From contig NC_087076.1 in NCBI RefSeq assembly GCF_026151205.1, positions 21,694,828 to 21,758,827 of the forward strand: a stretch of 64,000 nt of DNA. Reading direction: 5' to 3'. Shown here piece after piece: positions 57,401 through 64,000 of the stretch. Under the pieces are notes generated by a model. That model saw only the letters and a list, made by a program, of their open reading frames with translations, made no database searches and was not told the DNA's origin. Within the stretch, counting starts at the first letter, position 1. Every line of letters begins with the position of its first letter. Origin of the DNA: Bolinopsis microptera (taxonomy: Eukaryota > Ctenophora > Tentaculata > Lobata > Bolinopsidae). Position numbers and translations under genes: made by a program.

Positions 57401-57454
57401 CGAAGAAGCCACAACAGGGAACGAAATGAAGATACTCTCAAAAATTACTACTGA
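43614..57454 (+). CDS. large, mostly disordered protein, 14 exons, about 1310 residues
   Basis: Exons: 43614-43755, 44235-44296, 45189-45484, 45648-47292, 47505-47831, 48086-48241, 51994-52278, 52410-52566, 52796-52968, 53078-53354, 53636-53763, 53869-54029, 57152-57200, 57380-57454 (TGA). Every junction keeps frame, 3933 nt in all. The sequence is low-complexity and charged: acidic serine-rich near the start (SASSSSETDTYSSDEESY, repeated RSVEEGSE), a proline run (ILPPPPPSFDD), tyrosine motifs (PPIYENM, YDPAYDV), lysine-rich stretches, an RRRRGRRSRRK block, and late RSRDKHDDK repeats with RS/SR-rich sequence. No globular domain is recognised. It may be a scaffold or RNA-associated protein, but this is only composition. 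The least certain parts are the first exon (start chosen as the first ATG after a stop) and the acceptor at 53869. Intron 6 contains an antisense lectin gene. Confidence 0.75.
45120..45188. repeat. TAACACCTTT short repeat abutting an acceptor
   Basis: Four to five copies of TAACACCTT/TATAACACCTT run directly into the ATCACAG acceptor of the exon at 45189. Confidence 0.8.
48002..48082. repeat. ATTACTATAATTATTACTAAT repeat abutting an acceptor
   Basis: AT-rich tandem units of ACTATAATTATTACTAATA (about 19 bp) end at the TTTCAG acceptor of the exon at 48086. Confidence 0.85.
48445..49854 (-). CDS. secreted F-type lectin, 4 exons, 172 residues, nested in an intron
   Basis: Exons in coding order: 49854-49785, 49398-49281, 49029-48894, 48639-48445 (TAA); all junctions keep phase. 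Residues 1-23 (MKFRTLLLGVHSLLLTITG...) form a signal peptide. The rest is one fucolectin/F5-8C-like domain: SASQSSTKYG, LAEWAIDGNTDGNW, TCTHTGAS, PQWWKLDLAADYNVSKVVIY, NRDDCCQDRIDGAQV and RVDLPDGILTLCEVEVY. NRDDCCQDR fits the RxDx4R sugar-binding pattern of F-type lectins, and the adjacent cysteines are their typical vicinal disulfide. A conserved His lies in TCTHT; the spacing to the Arg is two residues longer than in the classic motif. These proteins bind fucose and act in innate recognition. The whole gene sits antisense in the 3.75-kb intron between exons 6 and 7 of the 1310-residue protein gene. The start is supported by the signal peptide. Confidence 0.85.
50196..50259. other. 64-bp near-perfect palindrome
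   Basis: TGGGCAATTCGGTAATGTAG... meets its reverse complement ...CTACATTACCGAATTGCCCA around a centre at 50227/50228 with one mismatched pair. As RNA it would form one uninterrupted hairpin of about 30 bp. Confidence 0.9.
50264..51020. mobile_element. diverged inverted-repeat (MITE-like) element
   Basis: Sequence at about 50310-50440 (GTAATAAGCGCC, GATAAATTTGGTACCAAAAG, GTGTGAATAA, CTGTAGCAAAAT) recurs in reverse complement at about 50850-50985, giving imperfect inverted ends of roughly 150-200 bp around an AT-rich centre. No transposase and no certain target duplication, so the outer limits are approximate. Confidence 0.55.
51454..51485. repeat. homopolymer of 32 C
   Basis: Uninterrupted poly(C). 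It lies about 40 bp from the tRNA-like segment at 51525. Length may be inexact because homopolymers are error-prone. Confidence 0.9.
51525..51556 (-). other. tRNA-like T-arm / B-box (SINE or tRNA relic)
   Basis: The minus strand reads GTGGGTTCAATTCCCGCTCT: a five-pair T-stem, a seven-base TTCAATT loop, and a B-box-like GGTTCAATTCC. No A box or matching acceptor 5' strand is seen upstream, so it is not a complete tRNA. A relic of a tRNA-derived SINE is the simplest reading. Confidence 0.4.
53196..53286 (+). repeat. 30-bp coding repeat, 3 copies (RSRDKHDDKR)
   Basis: Three tandem 30-bp units within exon 10 of the large gene encode QRSRDKQDDK, RRSRDKHDDK and RRSRDKHDDK. The period keeps frame. 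Confidence 0.9.
54147..54355 (+). mobile_element. MITE fragment, GGGGCCATCTACTTAGGACG end
   Basis: Begins TTAGGGGCCATCTACTTAGG and contains GGGAGGGGGTGGTTTTGG and AATCCGGACAGGGGGAGGGG. Relatives, some reversed, lie at 54965, 57035 and 57960 in the same intron and just beyond the gene. Confidence 0.6.
54965..55040 (+). mobile_element. MITE fragment, second GGGGCCATCTA end
   Basis: Reads TTAGGGGCCATCTAATATAA and GGAAATAGGGAGGGGGGATG. It is a diverged copy of the 54147 end and abuts the RNase H fragment. Confidence 0.55.
55040..55340 (-). mobile_element. LINE RNase H domain fragment, degenerate
   Basis: The minus strand reads TITCYTDGSRTD, a stop, GSGAGYIITTDNNN, VYQTELTAIIEACKYL and HIIIWSDSLSSIQAIS. 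These carry the acidic residues of the RNase H core (TDGS, TELTAI, SDSLSS). An in-frame TAG after SRTD and the absence of any neighbouring RT show it is a dead fragment. An open frame on another register of this strand is a shadow. RNase H-bearing LINEs (I/R1/LOA group) differ from the other LINEs in the window. Confidence 0.75.
55541..55664. repeat. 62-bp tandem duplication
   Basis: Two adjacent, nearly identical copies of GTGCAACCCATCAAACGGTG...GGGGAGTCAGAGA. The GAGAATCTGGGGCCAGGGGA part also resembles GAGAATCTAGGGCAAGGGAG at about 51205, so it belongs to an older dispersed repeat. Confidence 0.9.
56041..56300. promoter_or_regulatory. promoter-like island: three TCACGTGA sites and a TATA box
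   Basis: TCACGTGA occurs at 56041, 56136 and 56178, and CTATAAATAG follows at 56238. A pyrimidine-rich TTCGTTCTCTTCCG initiator-like stretch lies about 30 bp further on. It lies inside the 3.1-kb penultimate-region intron of the large gene, so it could be an internal promoter or a solo LTR; AATAAA at about 56699 would suit the latter. No LTR ends or duplications were identified. Confidence 0.35.
56885..57030 (-). mobile_element. short MITE copy A (GTATCACG .. CGGGTCATAC)
   Basis: Runs from GTATCACGTCGTGACCCACA to GCGCGGCGGGTCATAC. Inside are two copies of TTTCACTATATTATATGG. It is the reverse of the copies at 57618 and 58178. Confidence 0.6.
57035..57118 (-). mobile_element. MITE fragment, reversed GGGGCCATCTACTTAGGACG end
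   Basis: Reads CCCGGACAGGGGGAGGGAGG, then GCGGACGTCCTAAGTAGATG and GCCCCTTATT, the reverse complement of the end seen at 54147. It directly follows MITE copy A. Confidence 0.65.
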
Positions 57455-57617
57455 ACTTGAGAGCCATAATTCTAGAGTTTCGATCCAAAAAGCTAACTCA
57501 AACTGCTGAAAGCGATGTCTTTTGTAAATATGAAATAAGCTAAATGAATCCGAACTGTTTATCAACTGTTAATAATATGATAATTCTATATTTCAGTTAT
57601 CTGCACTATGTCATCAT
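57455..57617. other. 3' flank of the large gene
   Basis: AT-rich, probably 3' untranslated sequence of the gene ending at 57454. No further coding sequence is seen. Confidence 0.4.
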
Positions 57618-57738
57618 TTTCTTTGTCATACGTTGTATGACCCGCCGCGCACGAAGTGCTACAGGGGGAGCTATAGTGAAGCGCTATAGTGAAGCGCTAT
57701 AGTGAAGCGACCGTGGGGGTCACCACGTGATACAACAT
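57618..57738 (+). mobile_element. short MITE copy B
   Basis: Reads GTATGACCCGCCGCGCACGA, then three tandem GAAGCGCTATAGTGA-type units, and ends GGGGTCACCACGTGATAC. It has the same ends as copies A and C but a different internal repeat number. Confidence 0.65.
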
Positions 57739-57959
57739 TTTCTTTGGTCTGAAATGAAATTCTTTTAGGTACGATTATATTGTATATGGCTATTTTTATT
57801 CTTAGATTCATTTTGTAGTGACAAATGATACCTGTATTTATAATTCTCCCATTCTCAGATTTTGAAGATGAAATTTCTAGGACCAAAATTTTACAGTTTT
57901 GACTGAATTTATATTTGTCACCCGCAACCAATGAATTAGTCAGTTATAACTTATAGGTC

Positions 57960-58016
57960 TTGGGTCTGAAAATCTGCGATTTTGGCGGACGTCCTAAGTA
58001 GATGGCGGATGGCCCC
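57960..58016 (-). mobile_element. MITE fragment, reversed GGGGCCATCTAC end
   Basis: Reads CTGAAAATCTGCGATTTTGG, CGGACGTCCTAAGTAGATGG and GGCCCCTTGT. Almost identical to the reversed end at 57075-57115. Confidence 0.6.
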
Positions 58017-58177
58017 TTGTGTATTTTCAAATTCTGTCCCATTTTCAAATATTAATTATATTTCTGAACACAAATTTGAACTTTTGGCCACAAACCAATA
58101 AGTTAGTTAATTGATGATGGTACATCATCAATGAATGAATGAATGAAGACTATGAAACCAAATTAAGTCTAAGAGGT

Positions 58178-58285
58178 ACTTGTCATACGTTGTATGACCC
58201 GCCGCGCACGAAGTGCGCGGCTCCCCCTGTATCGTCAGGACGATAGTGAAACGACCGTGGGGGTCGCAACGTGATACAAAGAGGT
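58178..58285 (+). mobile_element. short MITE copy C
   Basis: Reads TGTCATACGTTGTATGACCC, CGCGCACGAAGTGCGCGG (a perfect small hairpin), CCCCCTGTATCGTCAGGACG and ends GGGGGTCGCAACGTGATAC. It is the least rearranged of the three copies. Confidence 0.65.
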
Positions 58286-58289
58286 ACTG

Positions 58290-59970
58290 GAAGTCAAAAT
58301 CTCGAAGAAAATTGCAAAATCGTGTTGTATTGTCCCGAGTTCTGTCAAAAACTTTGACAATGTAGGACAGCAAGATACTAATACTATGTCATCATGGTCG
58401 ATAGTTGTTGTCACAGGAGGACTATAGTGCAAAGAAACTGCTGCTTACTGCTGCTAATTACCTGGGGACCTCAGGCTATCATGTTCATAAACATAATATG
58501 TAATAGAGATTAGGCGGAATGACAGGCTGAGCGCGGCCCGGTAATGCTGCTAACTGTAGGTAGTGCGCCATCGACAGTGAGCCGCGCGTGCCGACTGTAG
58601 GATGGTTTTTAGCGCTAATTGGTAAGCTTACTCATATGTCATAGACTTACAAGGAAAGTGTCCGAAAAATTTAAAGCATATCTTGATTCACGATGTCAAT
58701 CCTTCGCAGCTCGGTGAGGCACAGTGGTGCATCTCGCCGATCTACCGAAGGATTGATGCATAACAACAAGACACGCGCTAAAGACGCGCATTTTCTGAGT
58801 GATGTTAACGATAGCTTTAAATTCACTGATGTCATTATTATTCAGCGTGACCGGTAATAGTTTAAAAATCAGAAGGAGAAAACACATGTTTAAATTACTA
58901 AAAAAGGAGTATCACTTTACAGGATTGAATTTAAATATAGTCATAATAGATAAGAGAGGAATTTGTTTCCCTTTGAATCAATCAAACTAGATGAATTGTT
59001 GTAAATACTTAGATCAAACTATCAATCTACAGGCTATCGTCAAACATGTTGCAAGGCGTCATCTTCAGTGACATAATAGATAAGAGTTTATTAACTATCA
59101 TGCCAACTTTAGAGACGGTAACCACATTAAACTAAAGTTTTCCCAATCAAAATAAAGGGTTTATACAAAATAAAAGGTTTATGCACTAGACTGCGAGACA
59201 ATTAACCTTATGCAATGCAGGTTAGTATAACTGATAACTATAATATCGGACTGAGTTTAAATTTCTGAGAGCATGATACCCCAAAATAAATATATGCCTG
59301 TGTCTGGCAATAGCGTTCAGATGGCTTCCGAACTTGTGCGGATAAGATAATATAAAAATACAAATAAACTATAATAACAATCTGAAAATTAATGTATCAG
59401 TACAGATCTTATACTCGAAATCAGGCACTTTCAAAACATTTCTCTTAAATTATCTTTCTTAACACCGTTCAATTGTAACTTTAAATTAAAATATTATGAT
59501 GATCCGGACGATGATAAATATTAAATTACAACTGATTATATTTATGGATTTCGGCCTGTCGATGCTGGAAGCTGATCAGCTAATCGTTAATCGTTACCAT
59601 GTGACAAGAATAGTATGATGAACCTCCCAATCAGTATCTATGTATCAAAAGAAAATATTGATCTAATTCAACTCGTCGGGAGCCCTTTTGAAACATCTCG
59701 AAGTTAGAGTGCAGAGTGCATGATTACTGATTATCAGCACGATTGGGTGAAACAAAGACGAAACCGTGTGTTGATTAGAATTAAAAGAGGAAGATATTTA
59801 GTGATAAATTGTGCACTCTTGCATTTAAGTTTTAATTGTTAGACTTGTTCGATGTAGGGCCTTTAATTTAACCTAATACTAATGCAGTTACTTAATACTT
59901 GGTAAGTCTAGGGAAAACAGGTGCTAGTTGTCGGAAATGAAATGGAGTCTGTTCCTGATCGAAGTTACAT
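58290..59970. other. intergenic, mostly featureless
   Basis: AT-rich DNA with short chance ORFs. The only structured element is the hairpin at 58696-58756. No exon, RNA gene or mobile element is otherwise convincing. Confidence 0.45.
58696..58756. other. 61-nt hairpin, pre-miRNA-like
   Basis: TCAATCCTTCG and GCTCGGTGAG pair with ATCTCGCCGATC and CGAAGGATTGA, allowing G-U pairs and one or two bulges, around a loop GCACAGTGGTGC that can itself pair. The size and imperfect stem fit a miRNA precursor, but a MITE remnant is equally possible. Confidence 0.4.
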
Positions 59971-60259
59971 CAGTGGCGTAACGAAAGGCCCTGCTGACCC
60001 CGCTGTGCAGGGGGGCGCCGTTTTAGGGGGGCGCCAAATCGTCGTTTGAATGTGGGACAATTTCGAAAACTTAACTAAAGTACTAGCAAAACTGCGAGTT
60101 TTGCTCTAGATACACACTTTTTTAGAGATTTTACCGGCGTATTCTCTAAAATCACCTAATTTGTTCAATTTTAGGGAGGGGCACCAAAAGGGGAGGGGGC
60201 ACCAACAGGGGGGCGCTTTTTTCGGCAGGGGGGCGCCAACAGGCAACGTTACGCCACTG
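59971..60259. mobile_element. hAT-type MITE with 8-bp target duplication
   Basis: Ends CAGTGGCGTAACG at the left and CGTTACGCCACTG at the right, a perfect inverted repeat. The flanks AGTTACAT at 59963-59970 and 60260-60267 are an exact 8-bp duplication. CAGTGGCG termini and 8-bp duplications are diagnostic of hAT transposons. The 289-bp interior is made of GGGGGCGCC words and has no ORF, so it is non-autonomous. It sits about 30 bp beyond the stop codon of the minus-strand gene at 60291. Confidence 0.92.
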
Positions 60260-60290
60260 AGTTACATGATGCTGATAGATTTGAAGCAGC

Positions 60291-60741
60291 TCAGCACTCA
60301 GCAGCCACTGTCTTCAAATAGAGTGTTCCAGTTCTGCAATCTGCAGTCTCAAATGTTTTCGCCCAGCTTTTCTTTTCATCGTGGTTATAGAAGACAGACC
60401 TGAAGAAATACTAGTATAATGATAATATAGGTAACATGTCCAGAATGAGTAAAATTGTATTATCGGCAAATTTACTTATGTGAAAACTCCCAACAGGGTG
60501 GCGCTGGCCCAGAAGTAACTGCACACAAGCAACCCTTTAATGATCACGCACGTAATTTGTGTGAAAATATGTAACTCATTTAACGAAGTCAGTGAAAAGA
60601 ACCTACCTTTATTTACCAATGTCGATTTGTTGCTTGTGATGAAGTAGTCCTCGCAAATGTGAGATATGTATGTAGTTTGTTTTTAAAAGAAGGATTGTAG
60701 TCATAGTCGATGTATAGCGACGGTAGTTTACCAGCAGCTCC
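60291..60741 (-). CDS. 3' part of an unidentified spliced gene, 2 exons seen
   Basis: Exon 60741-60617 follows TTTGTACAG and encodes GAAGKLPSLYIDYDYNPSFK, NKLHTYLTFARTTSS and ends NRHW at a GTAAAT donor. Exon 60399-60291 follows AGTATTTCTTCAG in matching phase and encodes SVFYNHDEKKSWAKTFETAD, CRTGTLYLKTVAAEC, then TGA. The phase match and good acceptors support a real gene. At least one upstream exon must exist, beyond the LINE at 60945-64000 or outside the window. No domain is recognised. Confidence 0.5.
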
Positions 60742-60957
60742 CTGTACAAATAGAAATGTGGTTTTTATATAATATTACTAGTTAAATTAATGAGTACAAT
60801 GCAGGAATAAAAAAATGTGTCTTAAATGTTTTATATTAAATGTGTTATAATTATATTAACCACCTTATATTCGTATAATATGTACTCACAAACAATGATA
60901 GTCCCAACTGTTTTTAATTGCTTATAATTTAAACCTTCTTATTAAATTTTTTTTTTT

Positions 60958-61003
<46 letters not shown>

Positions 61004-61480
61004 TTTTTTTAATTTAATAAAATGCAACCTACTAAAACCAATGGGGCCCTCCCCGGGGTCATTACTCTCGCATTTGCGAGAGTTGTCCCTAAGGTGTGAA
61101 AGTAGGTCAAGATTTGTTCACACCAAGCCCTAGCATCGCTATTTGCTGACCATCTGCCTTCACTGAAGGTATGTTTTTAGAGAGTGGAGGCCGACCGTCA
61201 GCTTGGGATGCAGGGCCAAGTGGTCAACAACGTCAAGGCCCCCTTCCACATGGGCCATGTTGGTTTTGGCAGATACTGTGGTAATAAGATATGAAGTGAA
61301 TGAGTGAAATGAAGTGATTGAAAAGGGTGTAAAAGAGGAAGAGCTTGTAAGGTAGTTTAGGAATGGAAGGAAGCAGGGCATGTACTACAAAAAAACAGTT
61401 AGTAGTACTGTAGGATAGTAACAATAACCATTGATAATAAATAACAAAGACAGCAATATAAATGGGGTGGACAATTTGCC

Positions 61481-63148
61481 CTAATCGGCCAAGATCGACA
61501 AAATAGAACTTTTGTGGCCTATTTTGTCACCAGTAAGTGAAAGTTTAAGAAGTTTGATATATCCCTGCCAGATCGGCATGTCCCCTGCCTGAAATCTTTT
61601 GCTAATGTACCATTTGGCAACAATATTAAAATAATTTATAATTTGTGAAGTGTGATTACAAACTATAAAATTAATTTTATTGGGGTCTTTGTAATTTCTA
61701 TCGATTTTCCTTTTTATAAAGTCTTCAAGTATTGTGATGAAGCTATTTGTGTGGATACAATGGAGATAGATATGAGGGATTGTTTCTAAGTATGTGTTAC
61801 ACAGGCTACACATGGGAGTATCTGTAACAATTTTCATTTTGTGTCTCATGTATCTACACGTCGTGATCCTCATTAAAAGCTTGTACTGAAATTGAATCAA
61901 CTTAAAATTTTTAGATACTAAGAAAAATAGGTTGCTAAGAACGACCGCCCAATCTATTGGTTGATTATTTAGGTCAATAACCCATTGACGTAATGGGGAC
62001 AGCTCGTTTGGGCAGATAGAGTCGTACATTTTATCCCGAATTTTACTTCCCTTCACCTGTCCAGTTACAGAATGTAAAAATTTAGGTTTTATATTTGAGT
62101 CAACAAACTCAATATTCCTTGAGTTAATAGTGGGGCAGTTATATCTCCGTATCCCCATGATAATGTTACAGTACTCAGTTTTGGAAATAGTATTTGGAGA
62201 CAACTCCCACTTGTTAATGAACATATCGTAGTTAAGGATTGTACTTTGGTCTATAGAAAGAAAATCTGAGATGTAAAATATTCCCTTATCAATCAGATGA
62301 TTGTTCCAAAGTTTGGCCCCGATGTCGGTTATTGCTTGGTTGTACCACACGCAGTGATCAATAGAACCCAAGGCTGCATTTACCGAACTTATCTTCCACT
62401 CAGTGTAACAATTAAGGACGTCTTGAGTAAAATGGCAGTTGGTTTTAGCGAGACCGTTTTCTACGGAGATGGTGATATGGTCAGGAAATTTCAGCTGCAT
62501 AATCATAATATCTTTCCAAGTGTGGTGAAAGGAATTATTTAGTAGCTTGGATATGAGGCTGGTTTTAAGACCTATAATAAAATCAGATAAATAAAAAAGT
62601 CCCAGGCCTCCATGTTCCTTATTTCGGGTAATAATCTCACGTTTTACTTTATCGCGTTTGCAACCCCAAAGAAAATGGAAAATAGCCGTGTCAAAGATTT
62701 TGATAAAGGAAGCATCCGGTCGAGGGAGAGGAGAAACAAGATATGTTATTTGGGAAAAGAGAAGGGTTTTAATGACTGTGCATTTACCCATCAGCGTCAG
62801 ATCCCTCTTGCTCCATCGGTTTATCCAAGACTGAACCTTAATCAATTTATCATTATAATTACTGTTGACAATATCCATCAGTGAGCCATCGTTCATATAA
62901 ACTATACCCAAAGCGGTGAAGTTATTTGTTATAAAATCATTGCCGTATAAACTTTGAAGGGATTCTAGTAGAGTTGTATTAAGACGAGCTCGACCTAAAG
63001 GAATACATCTAGTTTTGTCGATGTTAGCTTTACACCCCGAGCACTGAGCAAAAGTTCTGAGTTCTGTCATAACCGCCTCTACACTTTCAATTGAAGCTTT
63101 CAGAAACAGATCAGTGTCGTCTGCAAAGAGACTCTGTAAGATTTCCAC
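61481..63148 (-). pseudogene. LINE ORF2, C-terminal part
   Basis: Starts just before the RT motif SLFADDTDLFL and continues through the thumb and connection to a C-terminal zinc-knuckle-like region and stop at 61481. About 555 residues are open. It is separated from the upstream RT segment by the deletion near 63180, so it cannot give an active enzyme. Confidence 0.85.
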
Positions 63149-63182
63149 ACCTGATATGTTAAGACCCCTGATATTAGGATTA

Positions 63183-63999
63183 ATCTGAATTTTATTCGAG
63201 AAAGTTTAATAATGTATTCGCTGAAGCCCAATTTTTCAAGAGTACTGAAGACAAAGTTATGTTCTACCGAATCAAAACACTTTTCAAAATCAATCTGTAA
63301 AAGGAGGCCCTCTTGTTCCGTGTCGTTGTTAAATGATTCCAGAACCATTGACATGAGAATAAGATTATCTGCTGTACTCCTGCCCGCTTGAAAGCCTGAC
63401 TGGGTTTTGCTGATTATGCTAGGGATAGCCTTCATAATCCTATTTTTAGCTATATGTGTGAAGATTTTATAGTCAATGTTTAGCAGAGTAATAGGTCTCC
63501 AATTCTTTATGTAATTAAGTTCCACTGGGCTTTTTGGCTTGGGAATAAGAGTAAGAATACCTATTCTCTGCGAGGGCGACAAGCATCCCCTGTTAATAGA
63601 TTCTAAATAGGAGTTATACATGATCTGCCTGATATCCATCCAAAAAGTTTTGTAAAATTCAGCAGAAAGCCCGTCCCAACCTGGAGATTTATTGTTGGTT
63701 AACTTATTTACAATAGCATCCATTTCTTGCAACGTGATAGGCCCCTCCAGAGTTTCCGTAATTTCTTGTGGGATTTGCTTTAAATCGCTACTGGTTACAT
63801 AATTATCTATCTCAGTGGGAGATGGGTTAGTTGAGTTATACAGGTTCTGATAAAAGTTAACCACGTGACTGGAGATGTTTTCCTGGTCCGTGAGGTCATT
63901 GCCTTCGATGTCTATCAGTTTACTAATACTTTTTTTCTTGCCGTTTGATTTTTCCAGTCCAAAAAAGTATTTAGTCGAGCGGGGGGGTACCAATGGCAT
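63183..63999 (-). pseudogene. LINE ORF2, RT N-terminal part, truncated by window edge
   Basis: Reads from the window edge through the pre-RT linker and RT blocks to LEKLGFSEYIIKLS. The conserved block with GVRQGCPLSPLLF, normally about 60 residues before FADD, is missing: the sequence jumps to NPNIRGLNIS-type residues, in a different frame. This removes part of the catalytic core. Confidence 0.8.
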
Positions 64000-64000
64000 A

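Larger units (their letters stand above)
60945..64000 (-). mobile_element. L1/Tx1-like LINE, poly(A) tail, internally deleted, runs off the window
   Basis: A minus-strand LINE. Its poly(A) tail is the T-run at 60947-61010, followed (in element order, upstream) by about 450 bp of 3' untranslated sequence and the ORF2 protein from 61481 upward. ORF2 shows the RT blocks NNKSPGWDGLSAEFYKTF, LIPKPKSPVE, NWRPITLLNIDYKI, QSGFQAGRSTADN, QIDFEKCFDSV and FADDTDLFL, then LMGKCTVIKTLL, FLWGCKRDKVKRE and a zinc knuckle-like CSLCNTYLETIPHIYLHC. The endonuclease lies off the window. The adenosine tail and block spacing fit the L1/Tx1 group. The frame breaks near 63180-63210. Confidence 0.85.

Overview
This window is animal (metazoan) nuclear DNA, most likely from an invertebrate. 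It has spliced genes with GT..AG introns, a U2 snRNA gene, a MOB4 (phocein) gene, C2H2 and FCS zinc-finger genes, an F-type lectin, several unrelated LINE families, MITEs and many minisatellites. I cannot name the species. Most host exons are short and were found by matching splice sites, reading phase and family motifs; every exon chain given here keeps phase across all its junctions.

Layout. 1-7859 is a 57-bp minisatellite of about 138 units that runs off the left edge. 7918-8208 (-) is a broken alpha-carbonic-anhydrase-like fragment with a signal peptide. 8.2-12.2 kb is mostly non-coding, with CCGG/GGCCGGGG-rich islands and one orphan exon candidate. 12196-17491 (+) holds three tandem paralogues of an unrecognised family, each a short basic, mitochondrial-presequence-like exon spliced to one large exon; the first is intact and the other two carry frameshifts. 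17811-24595 (+) is an 8-exon gene with six zinc fingers; its introns hold minisatellites and a dead LINE.

25353-36581 (+) is MOB4 in 8 exons. Its third intron holds a nested stack: a LINE (-) whose ORF is interrupted by a 4.2-kb foldback element with 9-10 bp target duplications, which itself contains a second LINE fragment and an unexplained open frame. A U2 snRNA gene lies in its fifth intron. 37725-38147 (-) is a two-exon, 86-residue FCS-type zinc-finger gene converging on MOB4. 38.2-43.6 kb is largely empty.

43614-57454 (+) is a 14-exon gene for a predicted, mostly disordered protein of about 1310 residues. On the opposite strand inside one of its introns is a complete four-exon secreted F-type lectin gene (48445-49854). 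Its 3.1-kb penultimate intron is full of MITE pieces, an RNase H fragment of another LINE, and a promoter-like island. 57.5-60.3 kb has MITEs, a pre-miRNA-like hairpin and a hAT MITE with an exact 8-bp target duplication. 60291-60741 (-) is the 3' part of another spliced gene. 60945-64000 (-) is an L1/Tx1-like LINE with a poly(A) tail and a deletion in its reverse transcriptase.

The genes do not form a pathway. The coherent themes are local gene-family turnover, genes nested in introns, layered transposon insertions, tandem repeats that tend to end at 3' splice sites, and an excess of the palindromic octamer TCACGTGA.
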